From positions 1,364,001-1,428,000 of the forward strand of contig OZ244825.1 of the NCBI GenBank assembly GCA_965220385.1: DNA of 64,000 bases. Reading direction: 5' to 3'. This DNA is from PCPOR2b sp965220385. Lineage in GTDB: Bacteria; Poribacteria; WGA-4E; PCPOR2b. Position 1 is the first letter of the stretch, and every line of letters starts with the position of its first letter. The notes below the pieces were generated by a model that was given only the letters and a program-made list of their open reading frames with translations, did no database searches and was not told the DNA's origin. The translations under genes were made by a program, and so were the position numbers. Positions 43,578 to 52,776 of the stretch are shown piece by piece.

Positions 43578-44747
43578 ATGTTACCTTGGCTATCTTGGAA
43601 TCGTAATTTTCGACTATTGGCAGTAGCTGTCTTCGGATCAGGTATCTTTTTTGGTGTCCAATTTTCGCTCTTCCATAATTTCATTGTTGACCGAATTGGC
43701 ATCGAAGCCCACGAGTTGGGCTATATGGAAGCGTTACGAGAAGTACCCGGCTTTCTTAACGCCCTTTTTATGGCGGTCACAATGCTACTGTCCCCACCGC
43801 TGCTTGGTGGGGTGTCCCTCATCGTGATGGGTTTCGGTTTAGCGTTATACTCGCAAGCTGACACTTTTTCGGCAGTTCTAATCTATTCGTTTATCTGGAG
43901 CATCGGATTTCACGCGTGGCTACCGCTGCAGGGAGCAATGTCGCTCTTCTATTCGGAGGGGGAAGAGAAAGGAAAATGGCTCGGCAGCTTGAGGAGCGTC
44001 CAGAGTCTTTCGATGCTGGCTGCAATTGTCCTGTGCAAATTCGCTGTGGATGTGTTAGAATTTGGAGGCTTATTCCAGATTGGGGGCGCAGCAGTTGCCA
44101 TTGGTGGTGTTGCGTTGATGTTTGCCTCCCGTCAGTTGCAGGCTGAGCGTGAGCCGCGATTTGTACTGAGAAAACGCTACTGGCTCTACTATCTGCTATC
44201 TTTTCTGCAAGGTTGTCGCAGGCAAATTTTCATCACATTCGCGGTTTTTGCCCTCGTGAAAGTCTACGGCACCGATCGCGGCATCATTATTACGCTTATC
44301 CTGATCAACCAAGTCGTCGTATTTCTCTGTTCACCGCTGATGGGTTGGCTTGTGGACAGACTCGGCGAGCGCATTATGTTGAGCCTGAGCTACATCGGTT
44401 TGACCTTTATATTCATTGGCTATGCACTACTAAAGAACCCAAACCATCTATATGTTCTATACTGTCTTGATAATTTCCTATTTGTCGGTGGAATTGCCAT
44501 GACCACTTATATCAATAAGATCGCACCAAGAAGCGATCTCAAACCGACGCTGGCGATGGGTGTCACAATGAACCATATCGCAGCGGTGGGCGCACCGCTC
44601 GTCGGGGGATTGATATGGATGAAACTTGGCTATGAAATAATTTTCATCACCGGAGGCGCTATTGCTTTCATCACCCTAATCGTCACCCAGTGGATGAAGG
44701 CGCAGCCTTTGCTTGCCGGCGCAGAGCCGGAAGTGGCGACGGATTAG
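43578..44747 (+). CDS. MFS transporter
   Basis: A 389-residue protein with about 12 membrane helices. The cytoplasmic loop between helices 2 and 3 is short and a D-R-x-G-x-R-type loop is seen near residue 255 (LVDRLGERIM). The first helix starts FGSGIFFGVQFSLFHNFIVDR. AAGGA precedes ATG 43578. It follows the symporter operon by 102 bp and precedes topA. Direction and substrate cannot be assigned. Confidence 0.85.
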   Translation: MLPWLSWNRNFRLLAVAVFGSGIFFGVQFSLFHNFIVDRIGIEAHELGYMEALREVPGFLNALFMAVTMLLSPPLLGGVSLIVMGFGLALYSQADTFSAVLIYSFIWSIGFHAWLPLQGAMSLFYSEGEEKGKWLGSLRSVQSLSMLAAIVLCKFAVDVLEFGGLFQIGGAAVAIGGVALMFASRQLQAEREPRFVLRKRYWLYYLLSFLQGCRRQIFITFAVFALVKVYGTDRGIIITLILINQVVVFLCSPLMGWLVDRLGERIMLSLSYIGLTFIFIGYALLKNPNHLYVLYCLDNFLFVGGIAMTTYINKIAPRSDLKPTLAMGVTMNHIAAVGAPLVGGLIWMKLGYEIIFITGGAIAFITLIVTQWMKAQPLLAGAEPEVATD

Positions 44748-44837
44748 AGGGCGCAACAATCGGGAAACCCGTATTTTATACACTACGTAATATCCCATAC
44801 ATTTTATCTATTTCAACTGTTATCTGGAGCACTAATA

Positions 44838-47117
44838 ATGCCTAAATCGTTAGTTGTTGTTGAGTCTCCTGCGAAAGCAAAGACAATCAACAAATTCCTT
44901 GGTCGAGATTATACAGTGTGTTCTTCAGTAGGGCACATTCGTGATTTACCAGTGAAAAAGCTGGGAGTGGATGTTGAAAACGGATTTTCCCCTGAGTACA
45001 TCACTATCCGGGGCAAAGGAGATGTGATCAAGAAAATCCAGGCTGAGGCGAAAAAAACGGATGCGATCTACCTCGCCGCTGATCCTGACCGAGAAGGTGA
45101 GGCAATCTGCTGGCACATCGCGGAGACGCTCAAAAGCGCGAAAAAGCCAATCTATCGCGTAACCTACAATGAGATTACTGAAAGCGCCATCCACGCAGCA
45201 ATGGAGAATCCCAGCGAAATTGACCAGCGGTTGGTGGATTCCCAGCAGGCTCGGCGGGTATTGGATCGGCTGGTTGGCTACCAAATCAGTCCTATCTTGT
45301 GGCGCAATGTGAAGCGCGGATTAAGTGCCGGACGGGTGCAATCCGTTGCCGTCCGGCTTATCTGCGAACGGGAAGCGGAAATTGAAGCCTTTAATCCTCA
45401 AGAGTATTGGACTATCACGGCTAATCTGTCGGGGAAAAACCCACCGTCACTTGATGCCAAGTTGCTTCAGATCGGAGAGGAGAAGGGAGCCATCAGCACC
45501 TACGGTTTCCCCATTGATGAAGCACGTGCAAACGCAATCGTTGAAGATGCGAGGACGAAGCCATTTATCGTCAAAGCTATCAAAAAACAGGAGCGTAAAC
45601 GGAGACCTGTTCCCCCATTCATCACGAGCACGTTGCAGCAGGAAGCAGCACGCAAACTCCGATTCACCGCCAAACGTGCGATGGCGGTTGCCCAGCAGCT
45701 TTATGAAGGATTGAATGTCGGAACCGAGGGCGCTGTTGGTTTGATTACCTATATGCGGACTGATTCAACTCGCGTTGCGGAAGAAGCACTCGAAGAAGCA
45801 CGGGGATACATCACAAAGGCATATGGGGCAGACTATCTTCCTAAGAATCCTGTGCGTTACAGGAGCAAAGGGGGCGCACAGGACGCACACGAAGCGATTC
45901 GTCCAACTTCGGTCGAGCGCACACCTCAAGCGCTGAAACCCTATCTTTCCCCTGAACAGCATCGTTTGTATGATCTCATCTGGAAACGGTTCGTCGCTAG
46001 TCAGATGAATCCTGCTATCTTGGATGTGACAACGATCGATATTTCCGCTGAAGAATATCTGTTCCGTGCAACCGGGTCGATCCTCAAGTTTGATGGGTTC
46101 ATGCGACTCTATCTGGAAGGGCGCGACGACAGGGGCGCAGAATCCAATAGAGATGATGAAACCGATGCAATTCTACCGGCCCTGGAGATTGGTGAGCAGC
46201 TTGACCTGCGTAAGCTCACACCCAAACAGCATTACACGCAACCGCCATTCCGATATACCGAGGCGACCCTCGTCAAAGCGTTAGAGGAGAAGGGGATTGG
46301 CCGTCCGAGCACGTATGCATCAATTATTTCGACAATTCAAGATCGAGAGTACGTACTCAAAGAGGAACGAAGTTTTCAGCCCACGGATGTTGGTCGGTTG
46401 GTAAATCAGCTATTAATCAAAGGATTCCCGGATATCCTCGACACGCAATTTACGGCAAAGATGGAGGATCAGCTTGACGAGATAGCTGAAGGAAAATCAG
46501 ACTGGGTAGGCGTTCTGAGTGCGTTCTATGAACCCTTCAATCATGCCCTTGAAGCGGCACCCGCTGTGATGAGTGAGGCTCGCAAGGATATGGAGGAAGA
46601 GTCTGATGAGGTCTGCGATAAGTGCAATAGCAAAATGATTATTAAGTGGGGAAAATATGGTCGTTTCCTCGGTTGTTCAAATTTTCCGGACTGTCGTAAT
46701 ATTAAACGTATAAACGGGGACGATACCTCGTCAGTCCCAGAAGAGGAACCTACCGATGAAATCTGTGAGAAATGTGACAGTCCAATGGTAATTAAAACCA
46801 GTCGTGCCGGTGGTAAATTCCTCGCGTGTACGGGATATCCGAAATGTAAAAACGCAAAACCTATCAACATTGGTGTCGATTGCCCTGAAGCCGGTTGTGA
46901 GGGCTATATCGGTGAGCGACGCAGTAAACGTGGTAAAGTATTTTACGGTTGTAGCAACTATCCGAAATGTGGGTTCGTTGCGTGGGATAAGCCTGTGAAT
47001 AAGGAATGTCCGGAGTGCGATGCTCCAATCCTTATTGAGAAGACTACGAAAAAGAAGGGGCGTTACCTCGCCTGTAACGATAAAACATGCGGCTATGCGG
47101 AATCCGCGGGTGACTGA
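44838..47117 (+). CDS. topA: DNA topoisomerase I
   Basis: A 759-residue type IA topoisomerase that relaxes negatively supercoiled DNA. The Toprim domain opens with SLVVVESPAKAKTINKFLG and contains DPDREGEAICWH near 74. The active tyrosine is Y305 in ITYMRTDSTR. The IGRPSTYASII segment near 490 is conserved. The C-terminus has four consecutive zinc ribbons (CDKCNS...CSNFPDC, CEKCDS...CTGYPKC, CPEAGCEG...CSNYPKC, CPECDA...CNDKTCG), from about residue 593 to the end. GGAG precedes the ATG. Confidence 0.96.
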   Translation: MPKSLVVVESPAKAKTINKFLGRDYTVCSSVGHIRDLPVKKLGVDVENGFSPEYITIRGKGDVIKKIQAEAKKTDAIYLAADPDREGEAICWHIAETLKSAKKPIYRVTYNEITESAIHAAMENPSEIDQRLVDSQQARRVLDRLVGYQISPILWRNVKRGLSAGRVQSVAVRLICEREAEIEAFNPQEYWTITANLSGKNPPSLDAKLLQIGEEKGAISTYGFPIDEARANAIVEDARTKPFIVKAIKKQERKRRPVPPFITSTLQQEAARKLRFTAKRAMAVAQQLYEGLNVGTEGAVGLITYMRTDSTRVAEEALEEARGYITKAYGADYLPKNPVRYRSKGGAQDAHEAIRPTSVERTPQALKPYLSPEQHRLYDLIWKRFVASQMNPAILDVTTIDISAEEYLFRATGSILKFDGFMRLYLEGRDDRGAESNRDDETDAILPALEIGEQLDLRKLTPKQHYTQPPFRYTEATLVKALEEKGIGRPSTYASIISTIQDREYVLKEERSFQPTDVGRLVNQLLIKGFPDILDTQFTAKMEDQLDEIAEGKSDWVGVLSAFYEPFNHALEAAPAVMSEARKDMEEESDEVCDKCNSKMIIKWGKYGRFLGCSNFPDCRNIKRINGDDTSSVPEEEPTDEICEKCDSPMVIKTSRAGGKFLACTGYPKCKNAKPINIGVDCPEAGCEGYIGERRSKRGKVFYGCSNYPKCGFVAWDKPVNKECPECDAPILIEKTTKKKGRYLACNDKTCGYAESAGD

Positions 47118-47182
47118 GGCGTCAAGAGTGACCCGTCCGCCTGCCAATTGCAATCAACAACTTCGAGGTTATCTTAATTGAA

Positions 47183-47839
47183 ATGATCCAGGTCTATAAT
47201 GTCTCAATGAGCTATAAGGAGGACATTGAAGTCCTTCACGAAATTAACTTTGAGGTCAAGAAAGGGGAGTTTGTCTTTCTCGTTGGCACCAGTGGGGCCG
47301 GCAAAACAACGATTCTGCGGCTCTTGTACAGGGAGCTAGTTCCTACCTCTGGGCGCATTGTCCTCGCGGGTCAAAACCTTTCCCAAATTTCTCGATCGCA
47401 AATACCATATCTGCGTCGCAGGATGGGAGTGATCTTTCAGGATTTCAAGCTGCTGCCCAATAAAAGCGTTCAAGAAAACGTTTCGCTTGCCATGAAAGTT
47501 ACCGGAACCAAGCGACCTCAAATCCGCCAGCAGGTCGATCAACTCCTCCATCAGATGAGTTTGGTCCATCGAAAAGACGCACTTCCAGAGGATATTTCGG
47601 GTGGGGAGCAGCAGCGGGTCGCTATTGCGCGCGCGATGGCAAATGACCCGGTAGTTCTCCTCGCAGACGAGCCCACAGGAAATCTGGATCCGAAACTGTC
47701 ACTTGAGATTATGCATCTCTTTGAGAGTTTCAACTTCCGTGGTACAACGGTCATGGTTGCGACACATGATCTCTCACTCGTCCAGCAGTTAGGAAAGCGG
47801 GTGATACGCATCGAAGATGGGAGAACTGTTGAAGAGTAA
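47183..47839 (+). CDS. ftsE: FtsE-like cell-division ABC ATPase
   Basis: A 218-residue ABC ATPase with Walker A LVGTSGAGKTT near residue 36, Q-loop FQDFKLL near 84, signature ISGGEQQR near 137, Walker B VVLLADEPTGNLDP near 157 and an H-loop ATHD near 192. The N-terminus MIQVYNVSMSYKEDIEVLHEI, short length and DFKLLPNKSVQENV segment are typical of FtsE, which with FtsX controls cell-wall hydrolases at the division site. No ftsX follows; the next gene belongs to a GMC oxidoreductase pair, so its membrane partner must be elsewhere. LolD/MacB-type is the alternative. Confidence 0.8.
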   Translation: MIQVYNVSMSYKEDIEVLHEINFEVKKGEFVFLVGTSGAGKTTILRLLYRELVPTSGRIVLAGQNLSQISRSQIPYLRRRMGVIFQDFKLLPNKSVQENVSLAMKVTGTKRPQIRQQVDQLLHQMSLVHRKDALPEDISGGEQQRVAIARAMANDPVVLLADEPTGNLDPKLSLEIMHLFESFNFRGTTVMVATHDLSLVQQLGKRVIRIEDGRTVEE

Positions 47840-47889
47840 TAATGCGGAGAGGCTACACCACGTCTACGCTGCGAAAATAATCTCCTGAA

Positions 47890-48402
47890 TTGTGCGCCCA
47901 AGTGCAACCGCTTACCGCTACGGCACGAATGCCCGACAAGCTACATGCACGATCACCGCAGCCATATCACATGACATTGCAATTCTTCAGCCCAACCGAA
48001 GCGGACATCCTAAGGATTCTAACCGAACGCATGGTGGGCACAGATTCCTCTGCTGGGTGGAAACAACTTGGTAACCGCGCAACCTCAACCGCCGGTCACG
48101 CTCCCACTGTGATAACCATTGATGCCTACGTTACTGGGCTACCAAGAAACGTACAGATACGGTTCCGTCGAGCACTTCATCTATTTCAATGGTGTCCAAT
48201 CTTGTTCGGGGGCAAGTTGTGCCGCTTCACTCGGCTTTCCTCACGCCACGCGGACACCTATATCCGATCGTGGGCGGAAAGTCGTTTCGGGTTACGACGA
48301 CGTCTTTTTCGAGGCTTGCGTGATGTGACGTTTCTCGGCTATTATAGCCGATCTTCTATCGGCGTCTACGAGAACGTAACTGACGAACCGAGGGGAAGAT
48401 GA
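47890..48402 (+). CDS. GMC-oxidoreductase partner (gluconate 2-dehydrogenase subunit 3-like)
   Basis: A protein of 143-170 residues depending on the start; ATGs at 47929 and 47971 are alternatives and none has a clear ribosome-binding site. The core from MTLQFFSPTEADILRILTER shows ITIDAYVTGLP, RRALHLFQWCPILFGG, the RFTRLSSRHADTYIRSWAES segment, RRRLFRGLRDVTFLGYYS. That pattern is found in the small subunits encoded next to membrane-linked GMC dehydrogenases. It overlaps the GMC gene by four bases (ATGA). Start uncertain, family fairly clear. Confidence 0.72.
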   Translation: MCAQVQPLTATARMPDKLHARSPQPYHMTLQFFSPTEADILRILTERMVGTDSSAGWKQLGNRATSTAGHAPTVITIDAYVTGLPRNVQIRFRRALHLFQWCPILFGGKLCRFTRLSSRHADTYIRSWAESRFGLRRRLFRGLRDVTFLGYYSRSSIGVYENVTDEPRGR

Positions 48403-50030
48403 TAATCCAGGGGCGTGCGGTCACGCAGGATATCACTGAATCGGTTGATGTATGTGTCATCGGATCAGGTGCAGGTGGCGCTGTTGCTGCTAAGGAACTT
48501 GCCCAAGCTGGGCTTTCGGTGGTCGTCTTGGAGGCGGGCGAAACTCACGATCCTACGACATTCACTGGGAATACGCCAGAGATGCTGCTCCGTCTGTTTT
48601 GGGAGGGCGGCATGCGAACGACTCGCGATGGCTCGGTGCTGATCTCTCAGGGACGGGGAGTTGGTGGTTCTACTGTCCATAATTTGTGCTATGCAGTGCG
48701 TATCCCCGATGCTATTCTGTACCGGTGGAAAACCGAGTTTGGGATTCAAGACCTATCACCGAGCGATCTCAACCCCTCTTTTGACCGGGTGGAAGCGACC
48801 CTCGGGGTAAAGCAGATTCGTGAGGAACAGGTCAACCAGCTGAACCGAACCATTCGCCACGGTGCTCAGGTTATAGGTTGGCGTGGGAGGATACAGCGGC
48901 ATAATCGGGGTCCATGTCCAGGCTGTTCTGCGGACTGCCTGCTTGGGTGTCCCATTTCCCAACCGGGGGTCGGTAAACAGAGCATGGCAGTCAGCTACAT
49001 CCCTCAGTCGCTGGAAGCCGGTGCTCGCCTTTATACGGACTGTCTGGTAGAAAACATCGTCGTAGAAAACGGTCACGCGGTTGGAGTCACAGCACAATTC
49101 CGTTCCCGCCATACACTGCCGCTGGAGCAGGTTGGGCGTGCGACACCTCTATCCATCGGTGCTGCGGTTCAGTCGGGTAACGCGGCTGAGAGAGAGGATA
49201 GGGCGAGCTGCAAAGGATGCAAGTTCACAGTTCGCAGCAAAGCGGTGGTTCTGGCAGCAGGCGCGATCAACTCGCCTCAGCTATGGTTGAACAGTCGCCT
49301 TCCCGATCCGTCGCGGCAGGTGGGACGTAATTTACATCTCCATCCCGCTATCTTTGTGGGTGGTTTCTTTGATAAAGCTGTTGATGCTTATCGCGGAATT
49401 CCCCAAAGCTTCTACGTTGACCATTTTCTTGATCTGGAGCATAACCCGGATAACGGATATCTACTCCTCCCTGCCTTTGGGCCGATGGCGTTAGTCGCAG
49501 CTAGTATGCCATCCTTTGGGCGCGAACATAGAGATCTGATGCAAGCTCATCGTAGCATAGCCGCACTACTTGTACTGCTCCACGACCGTTCATCGGGACG
49601 GGTAACGGTGAATCGACGGGGCGGCGCGCTAATACACTACCGTCTCAACCGAGATGACCGAGAATCATTAATCCAAGGGTTAATACACGCAGGTCAACTC
49701 CTTTTTGCTGCCGGTGCAAAAAAGATCGTCCTTCCCTACACGCGTCGGATCATTATGCAGCGGGAAAGCGATCTTGAAATCATTCGGCAACGCGGGATTG
49801 TCGAAAACGACATTCTCATTACCTCTAGCCATCCCCAAGGTACACTTCGGATGGGCGAAGATTCCCGTGCCGCCGTTGTAGACTCCACGGGAGAGGCCTA
49901 CGCTGTCAAAGGGTTGTTCGTCGTGGACACGAGCCTATTTCCGACCTCAATTGGCGTTCCACCGATGTTGACAATTGCCGCCATGGCAGATCACATTTCG
50001 CGGCGCTTGGTTGCGAACTGGTCGCCTTGA
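48399..50030 (+). CDS. GMC family FAD-dependent oxidoreductase
   Basis: A 543-residue flavoprotein. The FAD-binding VDVCVIGSGAGGAVAA with Rossmann glycines lies near residue 13, then GRGVGGSTVHN near 85. A cysteine cluster CPGCSADCLLGCP near 168-180 and a CKGCKF pair near 268 suggest a metal or disulfide site, as in membrane-bound sugar/alcohol dehydrogenases. The C-terminal active-site region SSHPQGTLRMG near 485 (first His) and VVDTSLFPTSIGVPPMLTI near 510 are present. It should oxidise an alcohol or sugar and pass electrons on; the partner gene overlaps its start. No cytochrome subunit is next to it. Confidence 0.88.
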   Translation: MIIQGRAVTQDITESVDVCVIGSGAGGAVAAKELAQAGLSVVVLEAGETHDPTTFTGNTPEMLLRLFWEGGMRTTRDGSVLISQGRGVGGSTVHNLCYAVRIPDAILYRWKTEFGIQDLSPSDLNPSFDRVEATLGVKQIREEQVNQLNRTIRHGAQVIGWRGRIQRHNRGPCPGCSADCLLGCPISQPGVGKQSMAVSYIPQSLEAGARLYTDCLVENIVVENGHAVGVTAQFRSRHTLPLEQVGRATPLSIGAAVQSGNAAEREDRASCKGCKFTVRSKAVVLAAGAINSPQLWLNSRLPDPSRQVGRNLHLHPAIFVGGFFDKAVDAYRGIPQSFYVDHFLDLEHNPDNGYLLLPAFGPMALVAASMPSFGREHRDLMQAHRSIAALLVLLHDRSSGRVTVNRRGGALIHYRLNRDDRESLIQGLIHAGQLLFAAGAKKIVLPYTRRIIMQRESDLEIIRQRGIVENDILITSSHPQGTLRMGEDSRAAVVDSTGEAYAVKGLFVVDTSLFPTSIGVPPMLTIAAMADHISRRLVANWSP

Positions 50031-50246
50031 TTATGGTCCAACCAATTAACCTACCGATCATGTTTCAGGCATGCTTAAATCTTTACGATCACATTGTTCG
50101 GTGCCTCCTCAGAACCGTCCATGTGCGAGAGGTGCCGACTGCATATATTCACTCTGTTAATGTTCAGCGTCTGAAAGAACGATGGACTTGGTTTAGGATT
50201 ACGTATGAATGGGTATAACACTATATTCAACGGATAGGAGATTACA

Positions 50247-51299
50247 ATGAAGAAATTGCAAGTCGGAATTATCGGTTTGGGTGGAATCGCCCGTTCCCAC
50301 TGTGATGCCATTGCCACATTGGATAACGTAGAGGTAGTAGCCGTTGCTGACCTGTTCGAGGAAAAACGGCGTGAATACATGGATAAGTACGATATCCCAA
50401 AGGGATATGAAACCCATACCGAACTATTGGGGGACGATGAAGTCGAGGCAGTGGCAGTTGTCCTCGGTCATCAGCTCCATCATCAACTTACTGTAGATGC
50501 TTGCAACGCTGGAAAGCATGTTTTGGTCGAAAAGCCGATGGCGATCAACCTGCAGCAGTGTGACAATATGATAGAGGCGGCCGCTGCAAACAATGTTAAG
50601 TTGATGGTTGGGTATAGCCAACACTATTACGGCACAAGCGTCAAGGCGAAGGAGATCCTCGATTCCGGTGACCTGGGACCGCTCATAACGGCAGTGTGTT
50701 ACATGTCCAAGAATTGGGGCTATTCCGGACGTCGACCTCAGTACCGCAGTCGCTATCACGGCGGTGGTATGTGGCTGACCAATGGTGTTCACGTTGTGGA
50801 TCGACTCACATGGGTCATGGCATCACAGGCGGTGTCGGTATCCGCGTCTATCGGTGCACGGGCGCACTATCAAGCGGGCGATGACTCTGCCACTGCGTTT
50901 ATCCGATATAAGAACGGGCTTGCAGGGGTCGCCGTGGCTATCGGATATGCTGATGGTGCACCCGACTTTAGTTGCCAAGTAATTTGTGCCAATGGTACAT
51001 TGCGCTTCAGTCAACATGGTGAAAAGTACGTCCGAGTTGGAAAGGGCGATAAGTGGGAAGATGTGCCCTTCGATGATCCACCCGTTGAGATGCACAACGA
51101 ATGGAAATCATTTGCAGAGGCAATCGAAAAGAATATCGAGCCGCCGACACATGGAGAGTGGGGGCGCCACATTATGGAGATTTTGTTTGCTGCCGAACAG
51201 TCTCAAATCACCGGTCAAGAGGTAGTCCTCGATAGTGGAAACGGTTGGACAACCCAGACCTCCGGCTCTCCCATCACTATCGATCACGGCTGGGTTTAA
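50247..51299 (+). CDS. Gfo/Idh/MocA family oxidoreductase
   Basis: A 350-residue NAD(P)-dependent oxidoreductase. N-terminal Rossmann motif GIIGLGGIARSH (7-18), the EKPMA motif near 94, and the sheet domain with GGGMWLTNGVHVVDRLTWVMA near 172 (conserved His within). AGGAG precedes ATG 50247. The family oxidises or reduces sugars and polyols at a ketose/aldose carbon. It leads a plus-strand run with the BNR-propeller gene and MFS transporter. Confidence 0.9.
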   Translation: MKKLQVGIIGLGGIARSHCDAIATLDNVEVVAVADLFEEKRREYMDKYDIPKGYETHTELLGDDEVEAVAVVLGHQLHHQLTVDACNAGKHVLVEKPMAINLQQCDNMIEAAAANNVKLMVGYSQHYYGTSVKAKEILDSGDLGPLITAVCYMSKNWGYSGRRPQYRSRYHGGGMWLTNGVHVVDRLTWVMASQAVSVSASIGARAHYQAGDDSATAFIRYKNGLAGVAVAIGYADGAPDFSCQVICANGTLRFSQHGEKYVRVGKGDKWEDVPFDDPPVEMHNEWKSFAEAIEKNIEPPTHGEWGRHIMEILFAAEQSQITGQEVVLDSGNGWTTQTSGSPITIDHGWV

Positions 51300-51374
51300 G
51301 GATATCGTAGCCGAATTGTCCGAATGGACAGATAACTACATCCGAATTGCTGCCGGAAGAAGTGGAGGCAAGAA

Positions 51375-52649
51375 ATGTCCAATTCAGTTTTGAAGGAGAT
51401 ATGGGCACACAGCAATGTGAAAAAAAATCTGTTTCTATTGTCAGAACAGGGCTGTGGTCGTGCGACGGCATACGGCGATTGCAACAAAATCATTACGATT
51501 CAGGACAAAACGCACGTAGCGTGGCTTGATACAATCGCTGAAGGCTTCCGTGTGCGCTGCCGGACACTGGATCGGAAAACGAACCAGTGGTCTCCGACAT
51601 ATACCGTTGGTGAGGCATACGATAATCACGGCGGTCCTGCATTGACGGTAGACAGCTCGGGTCACCTTCACATCGTATATTACCCGCACCATCATCCCTT
51701 CCGATACCGGCGTTCCGTTCGTCCAAACGACACGTCAGAATGGGAGGACGAAATTGAGTTTGGTGAACGATGTACCTATCCCACGATGGTCTGCGGTTTG
51801 GACGATACCCTCTACCTAACAGGAAGAGAAAATCGGGGAGCCGACCCATGGTATGTGAACTTGTACACCAAACCACCCGATGCACCTTGGCAGGAGCCTA
51901 CCGCGATTTTCCAAGACGATAAGGGCGGATATGTTCGCTATCAGGGGGCGTTGACTTGGAGCCGAGACCACCGGACGTTGCATATGACCCTGTTGATCTT
52001 TGATAAAAATCGGGCATATACCGTCGGTTATCTCCGCAGTCCTGACAGCGGCAGAACATGGGAGCGAGCTGATGGTACGCCGGTTTCACTTCCCGCCACG
52101 CGCGAAGCAGTCACGCTCATCGACACCAAACATAGCGACTTGCGTTTCGGATCTATTGCAGTTGATGGCGAGAGCACGCCTCATATCCTTTACTCGACCT
52201 GCCCTTCTTTTTCTATACCGTCCCAAGCATGGGTTGTGTGGTTAGATGGGAACGGTAGGTGGAGTCGTCGCTCACTCTCCGACGAACTACCTAAGGAATG
52301 GAAGGGTTGGAGTCTCGCTATGGATGGTGCCCTCCACATCGCCTCTGACGGTCGGATTTTTGTCGTACTTGCCCTGATGAAGCCAGAAACCGTCAGTGAG
52401 GGAAACTGGGCACATCAGAGTGCTGAGATCGTTGGGTTGCAAGCCCCGCATATCGGGGGCAAGTTCCGCATTGACCTACTCTCCAAACCGGATATGACAG
52501 TTCCGCATTGGCTTCCGACCTTGGAACGTCCCACAGGGCACAATCGCGTTGACGTTCCCAGTGTGATGTATACTGACGGTGTCGCAGGTGAGGGGTGTCA
52601 CGATATTCTTTCCAACGGCGTCTATTGGACAGAAATGCAGCCACAGTAA
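51375..52649 (+). CDS. BNR-repeat (sialidase-like) beta-propeller protein
   Basis: A 424-residue propeller with Asp-box-like turns (SPDSGRTWERADG near 218, WLDGNGRWSRRS near 293) and repeated WQEP, YVRYQG and ILYSTCPSF strands. GGAGG lies 7 nt before ATG 51375. No signal peptide, so it would act in the cytoplasm unless exported otherwise. Such proteins occur in carbohydrate-use clusters as BNR_4-type rhamnosidase-like or neuraminidase-like proteins; the catalytic residues of sialidases (Arg triad, Tyr) could not be confirmed. Context with Gfo/Idh and MFS genes supports a glycan role. Confidence 0.7.
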   Translation: MSNSVLKEIWAHSNVKKNLFLLSEQGCGRATAYGDCNKIITIQDKTHVAWLDTIAEGFRVRCRTLDRKTNQWSPTYTVGEAYDNHGGPALTVDSSGHLHIVYYPHHHPFRYRRSVRPNDTSEWEDEIEFGERCTYPTMVCGLDDTLYLTGRENRGADPWYVNLYTKPPDAPWQEPTAIFQDDKGGYVRYQGALTWSRDHRTLHMTLLIFDKNRAYTVGYLRSPDSGRTWERADGTPVSLPATREAVTLIDTKHSDLRFGSIAVDGESTPHILYSTCPSFSIPSQAWVVWLDGNGRWSRRSLSDELPKEWKGWSLAMDGALHIASDGRIFVVLALMKPETVSEGNWAHQSAEIVGLQAPHIGGKFRIDLLSKPDMTVPHWLPTLERPTGHNRVDVPSVMYTDGVAGEGCHDILSNGVYWTEMQPQ

Positions 52650-52776
52650 TCTCCTATTATTCTATGTCTCGGTAAGAACGATTTCCCCTTGAAAGCAGTC
52701 TGTTAAGTAAAGCAGGCGCGACAGTCGGTATCTCTTATTTCAATAAATCAAGGAAGGTGATAGTAGGACAATTACG

